NCBI GenBank assembly: GCA_032027085.1
Contig: JAVSMS010000001.1
Location: 2,687,126 to 2,751,125 of the forward strand
DNA length: 64,000 nucleotides
Source: Pseudorhodoplanes sp.
Lineage (GTDB): Bacteria > Pseudomonadota > Alphaproteobacteria > Rhizobiales > Xanthobacteraceae
Reading direction: 5' to 3'
Shown: in pieces, positions 8,708 through 16,150 of the stretch
Layout: each line of letters starts with the position of its first letter
Position numbering within the stretch: position 1 is the stretch's first letter
Translations under genes and position numbers: made by a program
The notes under the pieces: generated by a model
The model's input: the letters and a program-made list of their open reading frames with translations, nothing else
Told to the model about the DNA's origin: nothing
Databases searched by the model: none

Positions 8708-9823
8708 ATGTCGGACGTCGAATCTCAGCGTCAGGAAATCTACAATTCGGTAAGCAAGCTGAACGCCTATCCGTTCTGGCTCATCCAGGGCGATATGGAG
8801 CCACGCGAGCCGCGAGTGCGCGAAAAAGCGCATGTCTGGCGTTTCAAAGATTTCAAACCGCTGATCCAGAAGGCGGGCCCCATCGTGCCCCACGAACTCG
8901 CAGACCGCCGCGCCTTCGTTCTGCACAATCCGGGCTACGACATGACGAAGCCCTATACGACCAATACTCAATATATTGCCTATAGCTTCTATCTGCCGGG
9001 CGAGGTGTTTGAGCCGCATGTGCATACGCCCTCGGCGAGCCGCATGCTGCTGCAAAGTGACGGCAAGGGATATACGACGGTCGAAGGCGAAAAATGTTAT
9101 CTCGACCGCGGTGATCTGGTGATTACGCCGAGTGGGTCGTGGCACGACCACGGCAACGAAGGCGAGATTCCAATGATCTGGGTTGATATGCTTGATATTC
9201 CGGTACCGGTGCTGTTCAACGCGGCGAAATTTGGCTTCGACTACAAAGAAAACGGCAAAAAGGTTGATCGTCAGTCGGCAACGCGCTCCCACCTCTATTC
9301 GAAGCGGCATTTCAGCTTTGGTGGCGTGCGGCCCCGCTTCGCGCAGACCGAGGTCGGCAACCGAACAAGCTCTCCGCAACTTCATTGGAAATATGCCGAT
9401 GTCCGCGCCGCGCTGAATGCCGTGCGCGACGAGCCAGGCGATCCCTATGATGGCGTCATAGTCGATTATGTCGACGTGATGACTGGTGGTCCGATCCAGA
9501 AGACGCAGAACTTTTCCATGCAGCTTCTGCGCCCCGGCGAGCACACGATGTCTCATCGCCATTCAAACGGCGGCGTCTATGTCTGTATCGAAGGCAGCGG
9601 TCAGACCATCATTAACGGCGAGGAATTCGCTTGGGCCGAAAATGACGTGTTTTGCGTGCCGTCGATGCACTGGCACAAGCATGTGAACGATAGCGACAAG
9701 AACGATGCCGTTCTCTATTGCGTCTCCGATGCGCCGGCGCTCGAAAAGCTCGGCCTCCTGTGGGAGGAGCGAAAGACGGCCACCGGCGAGATCGTTGCAA
9801 TCGGCAACGCACTTCCCAGCTGA
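8708..9823 (+). CDS. Gentisate 1,2-dioxygenase-like double-cupin protein
   Basis: The protein has 371 residues from the ATG at 8708, chosen over the ATG at 8699 because of ribosome-site spacing. The first cupin (about residues 95-165) holds FEPHVHTPSASRMLLQ and TPSGSWHDHGN, matching the iron-binding His-x-His and later His of gentisate dioxygenases. A second cupin (about 270-345) has MSHRHSNGGVY and MHWHKH, so it may also bind metal. Family members cleave the ring of gentisate, salicylate or related hydroxybenzoates between the carboxyl- and hydroxyl-bearing carbons. It is the first gene of an operon with a FAH-family hydrolase, which in the gentisate route splits fumarylpyruvate. The exact substrate is not determinable. 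Confidence 0.85.
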   Translation: MSDVESQRQEIYNSVSKLNAYPFWLIQGDMEPREPRVREKAHVWRFKDFKPLIQKAGPIVPHELADRRAFVLHNPGYDMTKPYTTNTQYIAYSFYLPGEVFEPHVHTPSASRMLLQSDGKGYTTVEGEKCYLDRGDLVITPSGSWHDHGNEGEIPMIWVDMLDIPVPVLFNAAKFGFDYKENGKKVDRQSATRSHLYSKRHFSFGGVRPRFAQTEVGNRTSSPQLHWKYADVRAALNAVRDEPGDPYDGVIVDYVDVMTGGPIQKTQNFSMQLLRPGEHTMSHRHSNGGVYVCIEGSGQTIINGEEFAWAENDVFCVPSMHWHKHVNDSDKNDAVLYCVSDAPALEKLGLLWEERKTATGEIVAIGNALPS

Positions 9824-9915
9824 TTTGGGTGCCGGCGTATGCCTGCGCCGGACGCGCTCTTTCGCGCAGGTCACAGCTCCGGCGTGCATTTTTTCACCGA
9901 CATTGAGGTACCTCG

Positions 9916-10611
9916 ATGAAAGATTCCACTGTCACTATTCCTGTTTCCGGCGGCCACATGAGCGGTTATCTCGTGGTCCCAGAGGCGGGGCACGGCCCCG
10001 GCATCGTGCTGTTACAGGAAATCTTCGGGGTGAACAGGGCTATGCGTGAAAAGGCAAACAAGCTTGCCGCGCATGGCTATGTGGTGATGGTGCCCGACCT
10101 GTTTTGGCGGCAGAGCCCGAATGTGCAACTGCACTACGACGATGCCGGCAGGGCTGAGGGTTTCAAGCTGCTGCAGGGTTTCGACCATGCCAAGGGGATC
10201 GAGGACATCAAAGCCGCATTCGACGCCTTGAAGAGCCGTCCGGAATGCCGGGGTGCGCCCGCTTTTGTCGGCTTCTGCATTGGTGGAAAACTGGCGGTTA
10301 TGGCGGGCGCTGCTGAGCCGTCCGCATCCGCGGTCGTGTCATTCTATGGGGTGGCGCTTGAGAACAATCTCGATCAGTTGCGCGCATTGCAAATGCCAAC
10401 GCAGCTTCATTTCGGCGACCAAGACACGCACATCCCATTTGAAAAGATTGAGACCATTTTGTCGGGCGTGGCCGGCCGGAAGAACATCAACGTCTACATC
10501 TACAAGGGTGGGCAGCACGGATTTTTCAATCATCATCGCGCCGAAGTTTTCGATGAGAAAGCATCGGCGGTGGCCTTAAACCGGGTGCTCGAAATTCTTC
10601 CGGCTGCATAG
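9916..10611 (+). CDS. Dienelactone hydrolase family protein
   Basis: This 231-residue alpha/beta hydrolase matches carboxymethylenebutenolidase in length. The catalytic Cys is in GFCIGGKLAV (about residue 121), the Asp in HFGDQDTHIP (about 173) and the His in GGQHGFFN (about 204), the Cys-Asp-His triad of the family. Canonical members open dienelactone to maleylacetate in chlorocatechol-type routes; many homologues hydrolyse other esters or lactones. It lies 92 bases after the cupin dioxygenase gene and just before an aromatic-acid permease, so it is probably part of the same catabolic operon. Soluble, cytoplasmic. Confidence 0.9.
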   Translation: MKDSTVTIPVSGGHMSGYLVVPEAGHGPGIVLLQEIFGVNRAMREKANKLAAHGYVVMVPDLFWRQSPNVQLHYDDAGRAEGFKLLQGFDHAKGIEDIKAAFDALKSRPECRGAPAFVGFCIGGKLAVMAGAAEPSASAVVSFYGVALENNLDQLRALQMPTQLHFGDQDTHIPFEKIETILSGVAGRKNINVYIYKGGQHGFFNHHRAEVFDEKASAVALNRVLEILPAA

Positions 10612-10662
10612 CAAATAGCAGGCAGTCACGAAACACAAACAAACAAAACTAGGGTGGGCGCA

Positions 10663-12018
10663 ATGACGGACGAGCGGAAAATAACGCTTGATGATGTAAT
10701 TGATGACTCCAGTGCACCGGGTATCCGGGTCGTTGTTTTCGCGATCTGCTTTTGCATTGCAATGCTGGACGGCTTCGATACCCAGGCCATCGGCTTCGTT
10801 GCGCCGGTGATTTCGCAGGCTTGGCAGCTTGCGCCCGATAGCATGGGTGTCGTGTTCGCGGCCGGACTGTTTGGCCTTACAATCGGAGCTCTGATGTTCG
10901 GGCCAATCGCCGATATATATGGCCGTAAGGGAATTCTGCTGATCTCTGTTGTCATCTTTGGCAGTTTCGCACTGGCGACAGCCTGGGCGCAGACCTATCA
11001 CCAGCTTCTCTTGTTCCGCTTCCTGACCGGGATTGGACTGGGGGGAGCAATGCCCAACGTCATCGCGTTAACATCGGAATATTTTCCGAAGCGTAACCGT
11101 ACGACGATGGTGACCCTCATGTTCATCGGGTTTCCGATCGGCGCCGTCGTCGGCGGCCTTGCGGGCGGAAAGCTGATCAGCTTGTTCGGCTGGCAGTCGA
11201 TCTTCTATGTCGGCGGCATCGCACCACTGCTGATGTTGCCGATCATTCTTTTGCTACTGCCGGAATCGGTACGCTACCTTGCCAAAAAAGACAGGTCGTC
11301 TGCTCAGTTTGCGTCGATCCTCACTCGCTTTAATTACAGGCCCAAAGTCGACGCCGCGCAAATCGATATTCTGGAGAAGGACTCTGCGCAGGTCTCCCCA
11401 GTCAGGGTGCTGTTCACCGAAGGACGCGCACTGGCTACTGCCCTACTGTGGATAATATTCTTCGTGAATCTCTTGATCCTGTACTTCCTGGTCAACTGGC
11501 TGCCTACCGTAATGACGACTGCCGGTGTTTCGTTGGAACGCGCCATCGTTGCAATCGCCGTTCTCAACCTCGGCGGCGTAATCGGGGGCTTTGTGCTCAG
11601 CCGGTTTTGCGACAAGGTCGGACCGTTTGCGGTGCTTGCTCTTTCCTATATGCTTGCAGCAGTCTTCGTGGCGCTTATCGGCCAGGCGGTCACCTCAATC
11701 CCACTGTCGCTGGCTACCATCTTCTTTGCAGGCTTCTTCGTGATCGGCGCGCAATTTTGCGCCAACGCAGTCGCGGCTCAGTTCTATCCGACGGCAGGCC
11801 GGTCGGCTGGCGTTGGCTGGGCGCTGGGCGTGGGCCGGATCGGCTCGATCGTCGGACCGATGATCGGCGGCACAATGATCGCTGCTGGCCTGACCATTGA
11901 CCGCCTGCTGTTGTTCAGTGGTCTGCCGGCGATCATTGCAGCCGTGTGCGTCCTGGCGTTGCCCTTTGTCGGCGCTGCAAGAACGGCGCCCGCTACGGTG
12001 CGTCCGTCGGAAGCCTGA
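10663..12018 (+). CDS. MFS transporter, aromatic acid:H+ symporter (AAHS) family
   Basis: Start taken at the ATG at 10663, 7 bases after AGGGTG-type ribosome bases, rather than the GTG at 10654; this gives 451 residues with about 12 membrane segments. The TM1 motif LDGFDTQAIGFVAPVIS and the loop motif FGPIADIYGRKGILL are typical of PcaK/BenK/MhpT-like symporters, which import benzoates or hydroxybenzoates with protons. Position between the hydrolase and FAH genes supports uptake of the substrate of this cluster. Confidence 0.9.
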   Translation: MTDERKITLDDVIDDSSAPGIRVVVFAICFCIAMLDGFDTQAIGFVAPVISQAWQLAPDSMGVVFAAGLFGLTIGALMFGPIADIYGRKGILLISVVIFGSFALATAWAQTYHQLLLFRFLTGIGLGGAMPNVIALTSEYFPKRNRTTMVTLMFIGFPIGAVVGGLAGGKLISLFGWQSIFYVGGIAPLLMLPIILLLLPESVRYLAKKDRSSAQFASILTRFNYRPKVDAAQIDILEKDSAQVSPVRVLFTEGRALATALLWIIFFVNLLILYFLVNWLPTVMTTAGVSLERAIVAIAVLNLGGVIGGFVLSRFCDKVGPFAVLALSYMLAAVFVALIGQAVTSIPLSLATIFFAGFFVIGAQFCANAVAAQFYPTAGRSAGVGWALGVGRIGSIVGPMIGGTMIAAGLTIDRLLLFSGLPAIIAAVCVLALPFVGAARTAPATVRPSEA

Positions 12019-12028
12019 GGGTGCGTCG

Positions 12029-12901
12029 ATGAAACTGTGCCGGTTTAACGGAACCAAGCTTGGCGTCATCGAGGCCGATCGCGTGTATGACATCACCGCC
12101 GTTCTCGACACGCTGCCTAGATTGCGCTGGCCGCTACTCCCCGGCGACCACATCATCCGCCATATCGGCGCGATCTCGCGCTATGCGGCAGAAGCCGTGT
12201 CGGGCAGCCATAGCGTGCCGCTTGCATCAGTCCATCTCGATAGCCCGGTGGCCAATCCCAACAAGGTGATCGCCGCCCCGTTGAACTACGCGATGCATGT
12301 CAGCGAGGTGAATAGGGACGAGGCGATCCACCACAACACCTTCAACACGAGCTTTGACGGTTATCGCACGCCGATCGATAAGCTCGGGTTGTTTCTCAAG
12401 GCCAATTCATCGGTCTGCGGCATGTCGGATGGCGTTCGGCTCTCTCATCCGACCCGGAGAAACGACCACGAGATTGAACTGGTCGTCGTTATAGGCTCGG
12501 AAGCAAAGGATGTGAGCCCGAGCGAGAGTATGAAGCACGTTGCTGGCTATTGCATCGGACTCGACATGACCGTGCGTGGGCCCGAGGACCGGAGCTTCCG
12601 TAAATCGCCGGACCGCTACACCGTGCTGGGACCTTACCTTGTGACAGGGGATGAGATCGAAAGTCCCGATGACCTTCCATTCTGGATCAAGGTCAACGAT
12701 GAGACGCGTCAGCAATCCTCAACGCGCAATCTTCTTGTCGGTATTCCAGAGTTGATCAGTCTGGCGTCCCGTTGGTACACCCTGTATCCAGGGGACATCA
12801 TCATGACCGGAACGCCGGACGGCGTCGCGCCCGTCAATTCCGGCGATGTGATGGAGGCCTGGATCGATCGGATTGGCACGATGCGGGTTAGCGTTTCCTA
12901 G
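12029..12901 (+). CDS. Fumarylacetoacetate hydrolase (FAH) family protein
   Basis: The 290-residue product starts at the ATG at 12029, 10 bases after the permease stop; the open frame further upstream overlaps the permease and is not coding. An N-terminal cap of ~70 residues precedes the FAH fold. Metal-ligand-like acidic residues occur in NDHEIELVVVIG and in the GLDMTVRGPEDRS region, and GDIIMTGTPDGVAP is the typical C-terminal signature. Members hydrolyse fumarylpyruvate, acylpyruvates or hydrate/decarboxylate oxo-acids at the end of ring-cleavage routes. With the upstream gentisate-dioxygenase-like gene, fumarylpyruvate hydrolysis is the simplest guess. Confidence 0.9.
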   Translation: MKLCRFNGTKLGVIEADRVYDITAVLDTLPRLRWPLLPGDHIIRHIGAISRYAAEAVSGSHSVPLASVHLDSPVANPNKVIAAPLNYAMHVSEVNRDEAIHHNTFNTSFDGYRTPIDKLGLFLKANSSVCGMSDGVRLSHPTRRNDHEIELVVVIGSEAKDVSPSESMKHVAGYCIGLDMTVRGPEDRSFRKSPDRYTVLGPYLVTGDEIESPDDLPFWIKVNDETRQQSSTRNLLVGIPELISLASRWYTLYPGDIIMTGTPDGVAPVNSGDVMEAWIDRIGTMRVSVS

Positions 12902-12929
12902 ATGCGTGCGAGCCGCGGCGTGGTGCACC

Positions 12930-13985
12930 ATGGCGACAATCTCCTCGGTTGCGGTCAAACTTGTTGAGCTGCGTTTCGACAAGCCTCGCGGTGGATCGCG
13001 GGTCACAGGGGTTGATATCGTCACCGCAGATATCGCGGATAGCGACGGCGCCGCAGGATTTGGATTCAGCTATGTGATAGGCGGTGGGGCAGGCGGTCTT
13101 ATCGCCGGCATTGCCCAAGGTCTGGCTGACCGCTTCCTGATCGGTAGACGGGTTGCCGATCCCACTTCGCACTGGGCGGAAATCGACAAGAGCTTCAACC
13201 GCACTGGCGGGGGCCCCAACGTCATCGCGCTTGCCGCGCTTGATGTTGCGAACTGGGATCTGAAGGCCCGGCGTGAAGGTGTTCCGCTGGTTCGTGCCCT
13301 TGGCGGGAATCTGGGCGCGGTGCCGGTTTATGCCAGCGGCGGCTTCAGTCCGGATGGTGAGATCGGGGCCTCTGTCAATCTTGCGCAGCACTATGCGGCA
13401 CTGGGTTTCAGAGGCGTGAAACCGCGAGTCAATGCCAATGAGCGAGATGCGGCGGTGATCGAAGCTGTTCGCAAAGCAGTCGGCGATGACATTGCCATCA
13501 TGGTCGACGCTAATGAGAAGGGTACGGCGGAAACCGCGGCGCGACTCCTTTCCTGTGCGGCAGATTTTGGCGTCGCCTTTGTGGAGGAGCCACTGCCTTC
13601 GGGAGACCCGTTGGGCTATCGCTCACTTGGCGCGCTTGAAAGCCGCGCCCCGATCTCCACCGGGGAGCACTTGCAAGGCATCGACAGGTTTGCTGTTGCC
13701 ATCGCCGATGGCTATTGCAGCTATGTGCAGCCCGATCTCGCAATGGCGGGCGGGCTGACCCCATGCCGCGAGGTTGCGCGTCTTGCGGCCAAGGCGGGCA
13801 TAGTCGTGGCGCCACACTTCCTGCCAGGCCTGTTTGTGCATCTCAACGGCTCGTTCGGTGGTGCCTTGTTGCTCGAAGAATTCCCGCTCATCGAAGAGGC
13901 GTTTGAGGGGTGGCCGCGGATAGATGACCAAGGGATGATTATCACCGTGAATGAGCCCGGCCACGGTCTAAGGATCAAGCAATGA
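12930..13985 (+). CDS. Enolase-superfamily enzyme (mandelate racemase/muconate lactonizing type)
   Basis: From the ATG at 12930 the protein has 351 residues; the frame is open to 12873 but that overlaps the FAH gene and no strong ribosome site is seen at either. It has the N-terminal capping domain and a TIM barrel with a Lys in GFRGVKPRVN, metal ligands in IMVDANEKG, VEEPLPSGD and ISTGEHLQG, and a catalytic His in VVAPHFLPGL. That pattern is nearest to the mandelate racemase subgroup, whose members abstract a proton alpha to a carboxylate (racemases, sugar-acid dehydratases, cycloisomerases). The substrate is unknown. It follows the FAH gene by 28 bases and so is probably co-transcribed. Confidence 0.88.
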   Translation: MATISSVAVKLVELRFDKPRGGSRVTGVDIVTADIADSDGAAGFGFSYVIGGGAGGLIAGIAQGLADRFLIGRRVADPTSHWAEIDKSFNRTGGGPNVIALAALDVANWDLKARREGVPLVRALGGNLGAVPVYASGGFSPDGEIGASVNLAQHYAALGFRGVKPRVNANERDAAVIEAVRKAVGDDIAIMVDANEKGTAETAARLLSCAADFGVAFVEEPLPSGDPLGYRSLGALESRAPISTGEHLQGIDRFAVAIADGYCSYVQPDLAMAGGLTPCREVARLAAKAGIVVAPHFLPGLFVHLNGSFGGALLLEEFPLIEEAFEGWPRIDDQGMIITVNEPGHGLRIKQ

Positions 13986-14297
13986 GCTTGGTGGGTCACC
14001 TAGTTTTTTGGTGAATCGTACTCGTCGGTTCGAGTCTCTCTTGCCCGCCCTCAACTGGAATCCTTTCCATTTGAGTAGAGCCTTGGCCGGGTCTGGCGTG
14101 ATTTCCAGTGGCGGCGGGCGCATCGTCCAGCTCAGTCCATGAGGAAGGCTGGGTCTCAAGGACAGCCCTTAGCTGCATCTGACATTTGTGCGGGTGCGCA
14201 GGCGTTATAACGGCAGGAATTGTATTGACCTTCATCAATGGAGCGGACTTGTCGGAGTGACAATTTGGAGCCCTCGCTTTTCCAAACGGGGACCTTC
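13986..14297. other. Intergenic region with a weak terminator-like element
   Basis: This ~310-base gap between the enolase-superfamily gene and the DASS transporter has GGTG-GGT-CACC at 13990-14000 followed by TTTTTT at 14004-14009, a possible weak intrinsic terminator with only a 4-bp stem. Nothing else convincing is visible apart from the leader of the next gene. Confidence 0.35.
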
Positions 14298-15806
14298 ATG
14301 ACTCAGGCAGACGCAGGACCGGCTTCGGCCAAGTCGTCAAATCAAGTCTCTTGGGTTCGGTCAAACTGGGGGCTTCTGTTTGCGGTTGCGGCGCTGATCG
14401 TTGTGGCGATGATGCCGACTCCTGAGGGGTTGTCGATCGCCGGGCACCGTATGCTGGCCATATTGGCCTTTGCCGTCATCGTGTGGATGACGGAGGCTCT
14501 CGATTACGCCGTCTCAGCAACCGTGATCGCGGCGCTGATGGCTTTCATGCTGGGCCTGGCGCCGGACGTGGCAAACCCCAAGATTCTGCTGGGAACGAGC
14601 CGTGCCCTGGGGCTTGCTTTCAGCGGCTTTGCCAATACGGCGCTGGCTCTTGTGTCCGCCGCGCTTTTCCTTGCGGCCGCCATGACCGCCACCGGGTTGG
14701 ACAAGCGCATTGCCTTGGTCATCCTTTCGCGCGTCGGCACAGAGACGCGTCACGTCGTGATGGGATCGATCGTAGTCGGCTTTGTCATGGCCTTCCTGGT
14801 GCCATCGACAACCGCGCGCGTTGCCTGCCTCGTTCCGATCATGCTCGGCATCATCGCCGCCTTCGGCGTCAACAAGAAAGGCGCATTTGCCGGCATGCTG
14901 ATGATCACGACGGTACAGACCGCCAGCATTTGGAATGTCGGCATCAAGACCGCCGCGGCCCAAAACATGGTTGCTGTCGGCTTCATTGAACGCACGTTGC
15001 ACGCTTCCATCACCTGGCTCGAATGGTTCATTGCCGCCGGTCCTTTCGGTATCCTGATGACGGTGGCGCTCTATTTCGTGATGACGCGGATGATGCCGCC
15101 CGAGGTGAAGGAGGTGCCCGGCGGGCGGGACTCAATTCGAAAATCGCTGGCCGAACTTGGCCCGATGAAAGCGTCCGAAAAGAAGCTGCTCGCCATTTCG
15201 CTGACCTTGCTCGCATTCTGGGCGACCGAGGGTGTGCTGCATCGGTTCGATACCTCGTCAACGACCGTTGCGGCGGTCGCGCTGATGTTTCTGCCGGGCA
15301 TCGGGATCATGACCTGGAAGGACGCACAGCCCAGGATTCCGTGGGGCACGATCGTGCTCTTCGGAATTGGCATCAGCGTCGGCACGGCCCTGCTGCAAAC
15401 CAAGGGGGCATCTTGGCTGGCCGACCTTGTCGTGACCCAGTTCGGGCTGAAGAACGCCACCGCGCTGTTCATCCTTGGCGTGATGAGCCTGTTCCTGATC
15501 GTTATTCATCTTGGATTCGCAAGCGCCACGGCGCTTGCTTCTGCCATGATTCCGATCGTGATTGCCGTGCTGCAAAGCGTTGCAACGGCGGGAATAAATA
15601 TTGTCGGCATGACCATGGTGCTGCAATTCGTGGTGAGTTTCGGCTTCATTCTGGTCGTCAACGCGCCTCAGAACATGGTGGCCTACGGCACCGAAACCTT
15701 CGAAGCGAAGGACTTCGTGCGCACGGGCCTGGTGCTTACCATTGCGGCTTTTGCGCTGGTCATGCTGCTCGGCGCGACCTACTGGCGCTGGCTTGGTTAC
15801 GTTTAG
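14298..15806 (+). CDS. DASS family (SLC13-type) anion transporter
   Basis: Start taken at the ATG at 14298, giving 502 residues; a frame open to 14238 adds a polar stretch without a ribosome site. About 11-13 membrane segments are visible. VNAPQNMVAYGTETF and MAFLVPSTTARVACLVPI correspond to the two SNT-type substrate/sodium-binding hairpins of divalent anion:Na+ symporters, which carry succinate, malate, tartrate, citrate or sulfate. Its place at the end of a ring-cleavage cluster suggests import of an organic di-acid. It may have its own promoter in the 310-base gap upstream. Confidence 0.88.
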   Translation: MTQADAGPASAKSSNQVSWVRSNWGLLFAVAALIVVAMMPTPEGLSIAGHRMLAILAFAVIVWMTEALDYAVSATVIAALMAFMLGLAPDVANPKILLGTSRALGLAFSGFANTALALVSAALFLAAAMTATGLDKRIALVILSRVGTETRHVVMGSIVVGFVMAFLVPSTTARVACLVPIMLGIIAAFGVNKKGAFAGMLMITTVQTASIWNVGIKTAAAQNMVAVGFIERTLHASITWLEWFIAAGPFGILMTVALYFVMTRMMPPEVKEVPGGRDSIRKSLAELGPMKASEKKLLAISLTLLAFWATEGVLHRFDTSSTTVAAVALMFLPGIGIMTWKDAQPRIPWGTIVLFGIGISVGTALLQTKGASWLADLVVTQFGLKNATALFILGVMSLFLIVIHLGFASATALASAMIPIVIAVLQSVATAGINIVGMTMVLQFVVSFGFILVVNAPQNMVAYGTETFEAKDFVRTGLVLTIAAFALVMLLGATYWRWLGYV

Positions 15807-16150
15807 GGCTTTGCGACGCCGGCGTGAAAAAGCTGCGAAAATGGAAGTGTTAATTTGGTGACATCGTGCTCGGTGTTTGATGACGCTCGGTATTGATGAA
15901 TTGTATCGAGCGGCAGGTCGCGCCCAGGTTGATTCGATTGCGCGCGCAGCGACGGGCAAAAGCTTGATTTTTGTCAAGACTGTGCAGGATATCGCTTGTT
16001 CGGGTATACTTTTAAGTAACAAGTAAGAAACGCAACTAAACGGGCGCGTTTTCTGTTTTGCGTACTTTGAGATACCGCAAAGCATTCTGCCCTTACTCCT
16101 GATGATTTGTGTGCGTTGCGAAATAACGTCGGCACAGGCAGGGGTTTTCC
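15807..16150 (+). promoter_or_regulatory. nar operon promoter region
   Basis: These ~340 bases precede narK. They contain an FNR-type box (annotated separately) and a candidate -10 hexamer TATACT at 16005-16010, which would give transcription from about 16017 and a leader of ~130 bases. The centre of the FNR box is ~46 bases from that start, a few bases more than the usual 41.5, so the start point is uncertain. No clear NarL heptamers were found. Confidence 0.55.
15964..15977 (+). promoter_or_regulatory. FNR/FixK/Dnr-type binding site
   Basis: TTGATTTTTGTCAA matches the consensus TTGAT-N4-ATCAA at 9 of 10 defined bases. It is the only such site noticed in the window and it lies 174 bases before the narK start. 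Binding by an FNR, FixK or NNR/Dnr regulator would switch nitrate respiration on when oxygen is low. The regulator gene itself is not in the window. Confidence 0.75.

Noticed and set aside
14024-14050. GGTTCGAGTC followed by CTCTCTTGCCCGCC looks like the T-arm and acceptor end of a tRNA
   Set aside because: The putative T-stem pairs at only about 3 of 5 positions and no matching D-arm, anticodon arm or CCA lies upstream, so it is probably chance.
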